A stretch of DNA of 64,000 bases from Rahnella bruchi (lineage in GTDB: Bacteria > Pseudomonadota > Gammaproteobacteria > Enterobacterales > Enterobacteriaceae): assembly GCF_003614975.1 (NCBI RefSeq), contig NZ_QZWI01000005.1, forward strand, positions 124,001-188,000. Reading direction: 5' to 3'. The position numbers and the translations under genes were made by a program. Each line of letters opens with the position of its first letter. Positions within the stretch are counted from its first letter, which is position 1. The notes under the pieces are model-generated. The model ran no database searches, had not been told where the DNA came from, and saw only the letters and a program-made list of their open reading frames with translations. This document shows, in pieces, positions 56,902-64,000 of this stretch.

Positions 56902-56920
56902 GATAATCATTTTCAATATC
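56902..56920 (+). promoter_or_regulatory. Fur box upstream of sodA
   Basis: GATAATCATTTTCAATATC matches 15 of 19 bases of the Fur consensus GATAATGATAATCATTATC. It lies about 80-100 bases upstream of the sodA start. E. coli sodA is Fur-repressed. Confidence 0.7.
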
Positions 56921-57000
56921 ATTTAATTAACTATAATGATCCGACTGATTACGCGGTGCTCACAATGACGGTGCCGCCCTACACTATGGAGACGATGAAC

Positions 57001-57621
57001 ATGAGTTATTCACTGCCATCACTGCCTTACGCATACGACGCACTCGAACCGCACTTCGACAAAGAAACGATGGAAATCCATCACTCTAAACACCACCAGG
57101 CTTACGTGAACAACGCGAACGCTGCACTGGAAAGCCTGCCAGAACTGGCAAAACTTTCTGTTGAAGAGCTGATCGCAAACCTGGACAAAGTGCCTGCGGA
57201 TAAGAAAGTTGCACTGCGTAACAACGCAGGCGGCCACGCTAACCACAGCCTGTTCTGGAAAGGCCTGAAAACCGGCACCACCCTGCAGGGCGAACTGAAA
57301 TCTGCTATCGAACGCGATTTCGGCAGCGTTGACGCTTTCAAAGAAACTTTTGAGAAAGCAGCAACCACTCGTTTCGGCTCAGGCTGGGCGTGGCTGGTTC
57401 TGAAAGACGGCAAACTGGCCGTTGTTTCTACTGCTAACCAGGACAGTCCGCTGATGGGCGAAGCTGTTTCCGGCGCATCCGGTTACCCGCTGCTGGGTCT
57501 GGACGTTTGGGAGCACGCTTACTACCTGAAATACCAGAACAAACGCCCTGATTACATCAAAGCCTTCTGGGATGTTGTAAACTGGGACGAAGCAGCAAAA
57601 CGTCTGGCTGAAGCGAAGTAA
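57001..57621 (+). CDS. sodA: Manganese superoxide dismutase SodA
   Basis: 206 residues, the length of E. coli SodA. The metal ligands are evident: His27 in [13 protein letters not shown], His in [10 protein letters not shown], and Asp and His in [14 protein letters not shown]. Start ATG 57001, preceded by GGAGACG, gives the standard [17 protein letters not shown]. It converts superoxide to hydrogen peroxide and oxygen in the cytoplasm. The Fur box upstream fits iron control. Confidence 0.97.
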   Translation: MSYSLPSLPYAYDALEPHFDKETMEIHHSKHHQAYVNNANAALESLPELAKLSVEELIANLDKVPADKKVALRNNAGGHANHSLFWKGLKTGTTLQGELKSAIERDFGSVDAFKETFEKAATTRFGSGWAWLVLKDGKLAVVSTANQDSPLMGEAVSGASGYPLLGLDVWEHAYYLKYQNKRPDYIKAFWDVVNWDEAAKRLAEAK

Positions 57622-57663
57622 TTTCGTTTTACCGCCCTTAACGGGCAAGATGTTTTCGCCAAT

Positions 57664-57690
57664 GGCGGGTCACTGACCCGCCTTTTTTTA
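57664..57690 (+). terminator. Terminator of sodA
   Basis: GGCGGGTCACTGACCCGCC folds into a stem and is followed by seven T. Confidence 0.9.
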
Positions 57691-57796
57691 TGTCACCAAT
57701 TCTAAGCCCGATCACTGTTTTATTGGCAATGATTCATATTCCCTCTGTCCTTTGCCGATCCCGCTCGCATTAATCAAAAATACGCTCCGTTCCCTA

Positions 57797-57823
57797 TAAA
57801 GTTTCTCTTAAGTCCACCGATAG
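57797..57823 (+). promoter_or_regulatory. FliA (sigma-28) promoter of the chemoreceptor gene
   Basis: TAAAGTTT at 57797-57804 is a perfect -35 element; after 11 bases ACCGATAG matches the -10 consensus GCCGATAA at six of eight positions. Places the MCP in the flagellar late-gene class. Confidence 0.75.
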
Positions 57824-57888
57824 GTTGTTCACAAAGGCGTCACAAAACCACTTATTAATTTTAAAGGGATGTTCGACGGAGAATGAGA

Positions 57889-59832
57889 ATGAGCAACGGA
57901 ACAGGTCTTTCGCAGTGGATGAATAATCTTAAAGTCGGCACCAAACTGGGCCTGGGCTTCGGGCTGGTCCTTCTGATCGCAGTGGCTATCACCGCGGCGG
58001 GGATGATCAAATTTAACGACATCAGTCAGCGTGCCGAAAAAGTCGATTTCAGCAACCAGATGAATGCGTTGCTTAACGACGCCCGGCTAAGCCGCACGTT
58101 GTATCAGCTCAATTACGATCCCGCTTACCTCAAACAAAATCAGGACAAAATTCACGCGCTTTCTCAGCTGATTACACAGTCGAAAGACAAGCTGGAGTGG
58201 GACGCGACCAGCCTGGCAAACCTCAATCAGGTGCCGGTTAAAATCCACGAATATCAGCAGGCTCAGGATGCATTCAAACTGGCTGTCGATAAAAAAGATG
58301 CCGTTCGCGCGAGCTGGAACCTTTCGGAAACTGAAGCCGTGGTGAAGCGTTTGCAGGATCAGTTGCGCGTGGAAGACGCCGATCCGTCCATTCGTCTTTC
58401 TCTTGCTGAAGTGATTCAGAAACTGATCAGCGTGCGCTATGACGTGCGCGGCCTGTTGCTGAGCATTAATAAAGAATCCGAAGCCAAACTTTTGCAGTCG
58501 ATTGATGACACGCAGACAAATGCCAAAAAGCTGAATGCGCTGCTGCTGCCAAATCAGCAGGCGACTCTCGCCCCGCTGATGAGCGCGCTGGCAACGTATA
58601 AAGGCAATGTTCTGGCATATATGCCCGCCTATGAAGAAGAGCAAAAAAACTCTCAACTGCTGTCAGTAAAAGCAGCGGAAATGAATGCACTGGTTGCGAA
58701 AATCTTCAAAAACGAGCTGGATAATACACATCAGGATATCAGCCGTGCGCAGATGATCATGCTGGTGATTACCCTGGCCGTCATGCTGGCGGGGATTATT
58801 ATTGCCTGGCGCATTACCCGTCAGATTGCCCAGCCGCTGCGCGATACGCTGAAAACCGCCGAAGCCATTGCTCAGGGTGATCTGACCGCCGCACATCCGA
58901 CAACACGTCGCGACGAGCTGGGTATGCTGATGAACGCGGTGTCCGCAATGAGCCAGAATCTCAGCACCATGATTTATGAGATCCGTTCTGGCGTTTCGCA
59001 GGTGTCTCACGCAGCAGCTGAAATCGCTGCGGGGAATACCGATCTTTCCTCACGTACCGAACAGCAGGCCGCGGCAGTAGAAGAAACCGCCGCGAGCATG
59101 GAAGAACTGAGCGCGACGGTGAAGCAGAACGCCGATAACGCCCATCACGCCAGCAAACTGGCCAGCGAAGCCTCGGGCACGGCGACGCTCGGCGGCAAAC
59201 AGGTCGGCGAAGTGGTTGATACCATGCAGCAGATTTCCGGCAGCTCAAAACGGATTGCCGAAATTACGTCAGTCATTAACGGCATCGCTTTCCAGACCAA
59301 CATTCTGGCACTGAATGCCGCCGTTGAAGCCGCACGGGCCGGTGAACAAGGTCGCGGATTCTCCGTGGTGGCCTCGGAAGTCCGCACACTGGCACAACGC
59401 AGTGCGCAGGCGGCAAAAGAGATTGAAGGGCTGATTGCTGAGTCGGTTGAACGCGTCAGTACGGGTGCCAGGCTGGTGGAAAATACCGGTCGCACCATGC
59501 AGGACATCGTGAAATCCGTCTCACACGTGCGCGATATCATGGGTGAAATCGCCTCGGCATCTGACGAGCAAAGCCGGGGTATCGCTCAGATTTCACAGGC
59601 GATTGTCGAGATGGACAGCACTACCCAGCAGAACGCCGCGCTGGTTGAGCAGTCTTCTGCCGCCGCAGACTCCCTTGAAGATCAGGCCGCGACACTGACG
59701 CAGGCGGTCTCGGTATTCCGTCTGGCAGAAAACGGCAACACGATGAATGCTCCGGCGTCTTCCCGGCTTCGTCGTCCAATGCTTGCCCCGGTACAAAACA
59801 AAACCAGCCAGGAAAACTGGGAAACGTTCTGA
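57889..59832 (+). CDS. Methyl-accepting chemotaxis protein (Tar/Tsr type)
   Basis: 647 residues: membrane helix 1 (about 17-38), a helical periplasmic sensor of about 245 residues, membrane helix 2 (IMLVITLAVMLAGIIIAW), a HAMP domain and a methylation/signalling domain with the hairpin tip GIAFQTNILALNAAVEAARAGEQGRGFSVVA. The last residues NWETF are the CheR/CheB docking pentapeptide of high-abundance receptors. Start at 57889, 7 bases after GGAG; ATG 57883 is closer than usual. The sensor domain's ligand is unknown. Confidence 0.93.
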   Translation: MSNGTGLSQWMNNLKVGTKLGLGFGLVLLIAVAITAAGMIKFNDISQRAEKVDFSNQMNALLNDARLSRTLYQLNYDPAYLKQNQDKIHALSQLITQSKDKLEWDATSLANLNQVPVKIHEYQQAQDAFKLAVDKKDAVRASWNLSETEAVVKRLQDQLRVEDADPSIRLSLAEVIQKLISVRYDVRGLLLSINKESEAKLLQSIDDTQTNAKKLNALLLPNQQATLAPLMSALATYKGNVLAYMPAYEEEQKNSQLLSVKAAEMNALVAKIFKNELDNTHQDISRAQMIMLVITLAVMLAGIIIAWRITRQIAQPLRDTLKTAEAIAQGDLTAAHPTTRRDELGMLMNAVSAMSQNLSTMIYEIRSGVSQVSHAAAEIAAGNTDLSSRTEQQAAAVEETAASMEELSATVKQNADNAHHASKLASEASGTATLGGKQVGEVVDTMQQISGSSKRIAEITSVINGIAFQTNILALNAAVEAARAGEQGRGFSVVASEVRTLAQRSAQAAKEIEGLIAESVERVSTGARLVENTGRTMQDIVKSVSHVRDIMGEIASASDEQSRGIAQISQAIVEMDSTTQQNAALVEQSSAAADSLEDQAATLTQAVSVFRLAENGNTMNAPASSRLRRPMLAPVQNKTSQENWETF

Positions 59833-59941
59833 TCTGTGTTTTCTGCGCGCAGTCGCCTGATTGCGCGCAGGTATTCCTTCTATTCCCGCTGCCCAATGCA
59901 GGTTATGCTTGAACGAGTGACATTTCAGCAGCGGAGAGCTT

Positions 59942-60622
59942 ATGCATTATCCCGACGTGTACATCGGTGCTATCGAGCAATACCCCGATTTTTCACCCAG
60001 CGCGATTGCTAAACGCCAGGTGGATGGCGGCGTGTTACTCACCCCTTCAGGGCTGGAAGGCGATCAGCAGGCCGAAAAGTCATATCACGGTGGTGCTGAC
60101 CGCGCCCTGTGTCATTTCCCGCGTGAACATTACGCCTGGCTGCGTCAGCAGTTTCCCGAAGAAGAAGAACGTTTCCATCCACCGGCTTTTGGCGAAAACC
60201 TTTCAACGCTGGGCATGACCGAAGATAACGTGTTTATCGGCGATATTTTTCGCTGGGGCGAAACGCTGATTCAGGTCACGCAACCGCGGGCGCCCTGCTA
60301 CAAGCTGAACCATTTTCTCGATTGCCAGAATTTATCGCCGCTGTTGCAACAAAGCGGCCGCTGCGGATGGTTATATCGCGTCGTCGGCACCGGCAAAACC
60401 AGCGGCGATCGTCCGCTGGAATTACTGACGCGCAACAGTGATGTCTCCGTTGCCGAAGCGATTTCAATCGCTTTTCATATGCCGTTCGATGAAGAACAGT
60501 ACCGACGTCTGATGTCTGCGGCGGGGATTTCTGCCAGCTGGAGCAAAACCATGCAAATGCGGCTGGTTAACAGGAAGATCGAGGATTTTGGACGGAGATT
60601 GTTTGGAACGGAAGGAAAATGA
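59942..60622 (+). CDS. yiiM: MOSC-domain protein YiiM (6-N-hydroxylaminopurine resistance)
   Basis: 226 residues similar throughout to E. coli YiiM. The MOSC core GLEGDQQAEKSYHGGADRALCHFPREHY and PAFGENLSTLGMTEDNVFIGDIFRWGE, then PRAPCYKLNH with the molybdenum-cofactor-linked Cys, are intact, followed by the C-terminal 3-alpha domain (AEAISIAFHMPFDEEQYRRLMSAAGIS). With YcbX it detoxifies N-hydroxylated base analogues in a molybdenum-cofactor-dependent way. Confidence 0.93.
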   Translation: MHYPDVYIGAIEQYPDFSPSAIAKRQVDGGVLLTPSGLEGDQQAEKSYHGGADRALCHFPREHYAWLRQQFPEEEERFHPPAFGENLSTLGMTEDNVFIGDIFRWGETLIQVTQPRAPCYKLNHFLDCQNLSPLLQQSGRCGWLYRVVGTGKTSGDRPLELLTRNSDVSVAEAISIAFHMPFDEEQYRRLMSAAGISASWSKTMQMRLVNRKIEDFGRRLFGTEGK

Positions 60623-60628
60623 TGTGTA

Positions 60629-60654
60629 GCTCCCTCCCCTGCGAAGGGGAGGGG
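60629..60654. repeat. Single copy of the GC-rich palindromic repeat after yiiM
   Basis: GCTCCCTCCCCTGCGAAGGG and onward is identical over this core to the copy at 30601. It lies six bases after the yiiM stop, between converging genes. Confidence 0.8.
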
Positions 60655-60684
60655 CAGAGCCGACTGGTCAGCCCGGGAGTTACA

Positions 60685-61044
60685 TCAGAATTCTTTTTTC
60701 GCAAAACCGGTCACGACTTTCAGGCCCATTTCGCGGCCCAGTGCCGTCATCGGGTGAACCACCACGATGCCGCGCACGGTTTTCTTCAGCGTGCCCATAT
60801 CTGCCTGTTCTTTCTTGGTGATTTCACGGCTGAACAGCTTTTCCAGTTTCTGCGCTTCGGTACTGAGTTTTTTCACACGTACATCTTTCAGACGCGCGAT
60901 TTCAGCAGCCAGTTTCTCTTTTTCTTCTTCATGCTTGGCAATCAGCTCAGAATTACCTGCCTGAATAACGGTGGCGTCTTTGTGATTCAGTGCATCAAGC
61001 ATATCGCTGAGGCGTTTAATCTCGACTTTTTCGACTTCTTTCAT
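60685..61044 (-). CDS. yibL: YibL family ribosome-associated protein
   Basis: 119 residues, very similar to E. coli Yib[20 protein letters not shown], a coiled-coil middle ([32 protein letters not shown]) and the conserved end [35 protein letters not shown]. YibL co-purifies with ribosomes, but its role is unclear. ATG 61044 is favoured by alignment; ATG 61062 would add six residues. In E. coli yibL lies directly beside mtlR; here two genes intervene. Confidence 0.9.
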   Translation of the reverse strand: MKEVEKVEIKRLSDMLDALNHKDATVIQAGNSELIAKHEEEKEKLAAEIARLKDVRVKKLSTEAQKLEKLFSREITKKEQADMGTLKKTVRGIVVVHPMTALGREMGLKVVTGFAKKEF

Positions 61045-61109
61045 GATTTCAGATCCGTTCATGCCAAAACCGGCACGACTGTAAATTGGGAATAATAAAC
61101 GTCAGTGTA

Positions 61110-62609
61110 TCAGGAAGTGCGCGATTCTTCAGCTTGCTCCTGCGTTTCTGCCAGCCCCGCAGGCAAACCGCACATCTCACACGCCCGCTCGCCAATCCGT
61201 ATCATCGCCGAAACATAACGCGTATCAAAAACATAGCAGCACGACAAACGCAGGCCGTTACTGTAGCGCCCGCTCGGTGAGTATAACTGTCCCGGCGTCA
61301 TACAAATTTTATCTTTCAGCAACTGCCGGAACAGCGTGACGCAATCCACACCCGGCGGGAAATCGACCCAAATCACAAAGCCACCGGCCGGTTGTGTGGC
61401 GCGCGTTCCCTGCGGAAAATGGCGGGCGATCAGCGCGCGTGCCTGTTCGACTTGTGACGCGTAGCGCTTACGCAAAGCCCGCAGATGATGGTCATAACCG
61501 CCCGATTCCAAAAACACCGTCAGCGTTTGGGAAAGTAATGCGGATTCCGCCATCGACGACACGGCTTTCAGTTTATGCAGCTTATCGGCAAAGCGCCCGC
61601 CTTCCACCCAGCCGATACGAAAATCGGGTGCCAGCGTTTTGGTAAAGCTGGTGCAAAACAGGATCCAGCCATCGCGGTCGAAAGATTTCACAGCCGGAGA
61701 CAGCGTCGCACCGAACTGAATCTCAGCATACAAACCATCTTCAATCAACGGCACCTGGTGATCGTTCATCAGGCGCGCCAGACGTTTCTTTGCGACCAGC
61801 GGCATGGTAAAGCCCAGCGGATTTTGCGCCGTCGGCATGGCGATCACTGCATTCAGCCGCTTTTCGGTGAGCAGCATTTCCAGCACATCCAGCGATAAGC
61901 CGGTTTGCGGATCGGTCGGGATTTCCACCGCTTTCAGCCCGAGGCTCGCCAGCATCGGCAGCAGATAAAAATAGGTCGGCGTTTCCAGCCCGACGCTGTC
62001 GCCCGGTTTAGTGGTGACGCGCAGCGCCAGCTGCAACGCCTCCATGCAACCGTGAGTAATGGTGATGTCGGCGGGTTCTAAAATCATGCCGAGCGTCAGC
62101 GCACGGCGGGCGATTTGCTGACGTAACGCCGGACTGCCCGGCGGCAGCGCATATTGTCCGATGAGGTTCGGCTGACGTCGCAAAAGAGACGACATGATCC
62201 GCCCGAGCTTGCCGGTCGGATAAAAATCGTTCGACTGCGGACAGGCCAGCGAAAGATTGGTGTAAGTCGGGTCAATTTGCGAGGCGAATACTTTGTCGAT
62301 CAAGTCCAGCACTTCATCTGCCGGTTCTGCGGCGGGCGTCTGCGGCTGTTCATGGGGTGGATGGGTCAGAGCTGGCAGAGCGGCACGGACATAAAATCCG
62401 GACTGCGGACGCGCCTCGATAAACCCGCGATCTTCCAGCCGCCGGTAAGCCGCCACCACGGTATTAATACTGACTGACCAGGTTTGCGCGCTGCGCCGCA
62501 CTGATGGCAAACGACTGCCCGGCGCGAGTGTGCCGCGGCGGATGGCGTCCGCCAGTTGTTCCGCCAGCTGGTTATATCGGGTGTCGCTGAGTTCCGCCGT
62601 GTCAGTCAT
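61110..62609 (-). CDS. MocR-type (GntR/aminotransferase) regulator
   Basis: 499 residues: an N-terminal GntR winged helix (YNQLAEQLADAIRRGTLAPGSRLPSVRRSAQTWSVSINTVVAAYRRLEDRGFIEARPQSGFYV) joined to a fold-type I PLP aminotransferase-like domain. The PLP lysine is expected in CTSFTKTLAPDFRIGW, and ITHGCMEALQLALRV lies at the phosphate-binding site. It is divergent from a LysE-type exporter, a common regulator-target pairing. The effector is unknown. Confidence 0.9.
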   Translation of the reverse strand: MTDTAELSDTRYNQLAEQLADAIRRGTLAPGSRLPSVRRSAQTWSVSINTVVAAYRRLEDRGFIEARPQSGFYVRAALPALTHPPHEQPQTPAAEPADEVLDLIDKVFASQIDPTYTNLSLACPQSNDFYPTGKLGRIMSSLLRRQPNLIGQYALPPGSPALRQQIARRALTLGMILEPADITITHGCMEALQLALRVTTKPGDSVGLETPTYFYLLPMLASLGLKAVEIPTDPQTGLSLDVLEMLLTEKRLNAVIAMPTAQNPLGFTMPLVAKKRLARLMNDHQVPLIEDGLYAEIQFGATLSPAVKSFDRDGWILFCTSFTKTLAPDFRIGWVEGGRFADKLHKLKAVSSMAESALLSQTLTVFLESGGYDHHLRALRKRYASQVEQARALIARHFPQGTRATQPAGGFVIWVDFPPGVDCVTLFRQLLKDKICMTPGQLYSPSGRYSNGLRLSCCYVFDTRYVSAMIRIGERACEMCGLPAGLAETQEQAEESRTS

Positions 62610-62755
62610 GGTGTCAGTTCCGTGAAAAAGTGATGGGTACAGTTTTTCGTAATGCAATCTGTAACCATGACAATAGCGTATTTTTGGTTCTGTTACCTTT
62701 TCCGGTCTCTGATTATTCTGGTTCTCTGGAAAACAGGGGATGCAGGAAAACTAAA

Positions 62756-63364
62756 ATGATAGATACCGCTTTTGTCAGTTACGTCACCGTGATGTCGATT
62801 ACGCCCGGTCCGAACAATCTGTTGCTCGCCGCTTCCGGCGTCAATTTCGGACTGCGCCGCAGCGTGCCGATGATGCTCGGGATCACGCTCGGCTGCGTGG
62901 TGCAATGCGCCCTGATGACCTCCATGCTGGCGATTTTACTCAGCTGGATGACGGTGGTGCGGCTGCCGATGGCGGCAATCGGCTGCGCGTATCTGTTCTG
63001 GCTATCGTGGAAAATTTACCGTTCAGGTTCGCCAAAAGAAGGCGAGAAGCAGCAACCGATGAATATGGTTAATGGCGCATTATTTCAGGCGGTGAATCCG
63101 AAAGCCTGGCTGATGGCGACTAACGTGGCGATCCTGTTCACGCCGCCGGATGGCAATATGCTGCATCACACGCTGCTGATTTGCATCGGTTTCGCGCTGA
63201 TCAATCTGCCATGCATTTTGGTCTGGGTGGTGATGGGTGACAGGTTACGTCAGGCGTTACGTGTTGAATGGAAGCTGAAAATGTTCAATACCATCATGGG
63301 CGGCATGATGGCGTTGACCGCACTGTGGCTGCTGATTGGCGAAGTGCGTCATGCGCTTAACTAA
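62756..63364 (+). CDS. LysE/RhtB family exporter
   Basis: 202 residues, six membrane helices, with the signature TPGPNNLLLAASGVNFGLRRSVPMMLGITLGC and FQAVNPKAWLMATN. Start ATG 62756 follows AGGAAAA. It lies divergent from the MocR-type regulator at 61110, with 146 bases between the starts, and is likely its target, exporting an amino acid or related metabolite. Confidence 0.88.
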   Translation: MIDTAFVSYVTVMSITPGPNNLLLAASGVNFGLRRSVPMMLGITLGCVVQCALMTSMLAILLSWMTVVRLPMAAIGCAYLFWLSWKIYRSGSPKEGEKQQPMNMVNGALFQAVNPKAWLMATNVAILFTPPDGNMLHHTLLICIGFALINLPCILVWVVMGDRLRQALRVEWKLKMFNTIMGGMMALTALWLLIGEVRHALN

Positions 63365-63396
63365 AACGCATCTGCGGCTCGAAGTATGACGGGGGT

Positions 63397-63999
63397 TTAC
63401 TTTTGTACCGGGGATAAACGTGACGGCTGCTGATTACTGATATGGGCGATCAGCCCGGTCACAGAAAGAACCATGGTGGAGCGAACGATTTGCTGGTAAC
63501 GCTGACGTTGCATGGCGATCAGTGATTCGTCAGCTTCACCCGGTTTGAGAAAAGTGGGTGCCGGAGGCAACTCGGTCACGCAATGCAGTTCACCGAAGGG
63601 GCCGAGAATTTCATCATCAGTAAACCGGTACTCTTCGCCGTCGTAATTCAGCTCTTCACGCAACGCCATCAGTAATTCGGCATCTTCATATTCATGACGA
63701 CTGATCACGCCCAGCGCATAAATCAGTTTGAGGCGCACCGACAGATCACCCAGCGGACCGGTACCGGTCAGTAACGGTTCGACTGCATATTTCACCGCGT
63801 AATCGTCTTTGCGAAAAACCTGCACCACCAGAATATCCAGCGCTTCGGCCAGTAATTCCACGGCAGTCATCAAAAAGCTACGCACGGTTTTACCCGCATT
63901 AAGCTTTTCAAGTACACGGTTTTCAAACGCCTGAGCTTTTTCCATAGGGCTTATTTGCAGTAAAGTGCCGATGCTGACAGCGCCCCTGGCGTCATCCAT
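63397..63999 (-). CDS. mtlR: Mannitol operon repressor MtlR (5' end at window edge)
   Basis: 200 residues visible, matching E. coli MtlR from MEKAQAFENRVLEKLNAGKTVRSFLMTAVELLAEALDILVVQVFRKDDYAVKYAVEPLL through RLKLIYALGVISRHEYEDAELLMALREEL to FTDDEILGPFGELHCV. It represses the mtl operon. The first ATG lies one base from the window end, and E. coli MtlR has a few more residues in front, so the true start may lie outside. mtlA and mtlD are expected beyond the edge. Confidence 0.9.
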   Translation of the reverse strand: MDDARGAVSIGTLLQISPMEKAQAFENRVLEKLNAGKTVRSFLMTAVELLAEALDILVVQVFRKDDYAVKYAVEPLLTGTGPLGDLSVRLKLIYALGVISRHEYEDAELLMALREELNYDGEEYRFTDDEILGPFGELHCVTELPPAPTFLKPGEADESLIAMQRQRYQQIVRSTMVLSVTGLIAHISNQQPSRLSPVQK

Positions 64000-64000
64000 G

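Noticed and set aside
56833-57000. 56-residue upstream extension of SodA
   Set aside because: It would run across the Fur box and promoter; SodA begins at the standard [10 protein letters not shown] after GGAGACG.

Overview
The window is a 64-kb stretch of enterobacterial chromosome. Many genes resemble E. coli K-12 proteins at the level I can recall (DppA-F, EptB, MdfA, AldB, WecH, FdoGHI, SodA, YiiM, YibL, MtlR). Type I cellulose genes with bcsD, a complete urea amidolyase/Urt module and DUF943/DUF3289-type genes point to Yersiniaceae. Rahnella or a close relative is my best guess, but I cannot name the species from sequence alone.

Layout. 1-4826: end of a cellulose operon (bcsC 3' part, bcsD, bcsZ). 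4827-8400: an AT-rich accessory island on the minus strand, with one full-length DUF3289-type gene, four DUF943-type paralogues (two broken) and two orphan copies of the DUF3289 3' end, each joined to a DUF943 gene by a 4-bp overlap. 8400-10260: an IprA/YaiV-like regulator and an OmpA-type porin. 10480-16320: dppABCDF (minus). 17270-17810: a ParD-like/RelE-ParE toxin-antitoxin pair. 17820-18140: a tRNA-Pro(UGG) whose 3' end and terminator are repeated downstream. 18240-22700: eptB, ohr, ohrR and a hydrolase gene.

22920-34900 is a nitrogen-scavenging block: a textbook sigma-54 promoter, allophanate hydrolase, urea carboxylase, a GntR/FCD regulator, and the urea ABC transporter urtABCDE. Together they would import urea and convert it to ammonia and CO2 at the cost of ATP. 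34980-41850 holds small stress and membrane proteins, three acetyltransferases, yfcF, and the divergent sutR-ydcO pair with palindromic operators. 41960-47810 holds idnD, a DJ-1/PfpI gene, a cysteine hydrolase with a GlxA-type regulator, wecH and mdfA. 47910-56800 holds aldB, yibF, and the formate dehydrogenase operon fdoGHI-fdhE with divergent fdhD; FdoG has cysteine instead of selenocysteine at residue 196. 56900-64000 holds sodA (Fur box), a chemoreceptor (FliA-type promoter), yiiM, yibL, a MocR regulator divergent from a LysE exporter, and mtlR at the edge.

The most unusual element is the DUF3289/DUF943 island. Its duplicated tail-plus-partner architecture resembles orphan toxin-tail/immunity arrays of polymorphic toxin systems, although no function is shown by the sequence. 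Other points worth a look are the Cys-type FdoG, the tRNA-tail repeat resembling the E. coli tyrT/rtT arrangement, a dispersed GC-rich palindromic repeat at three loci, and several well-formed regulatory sites.
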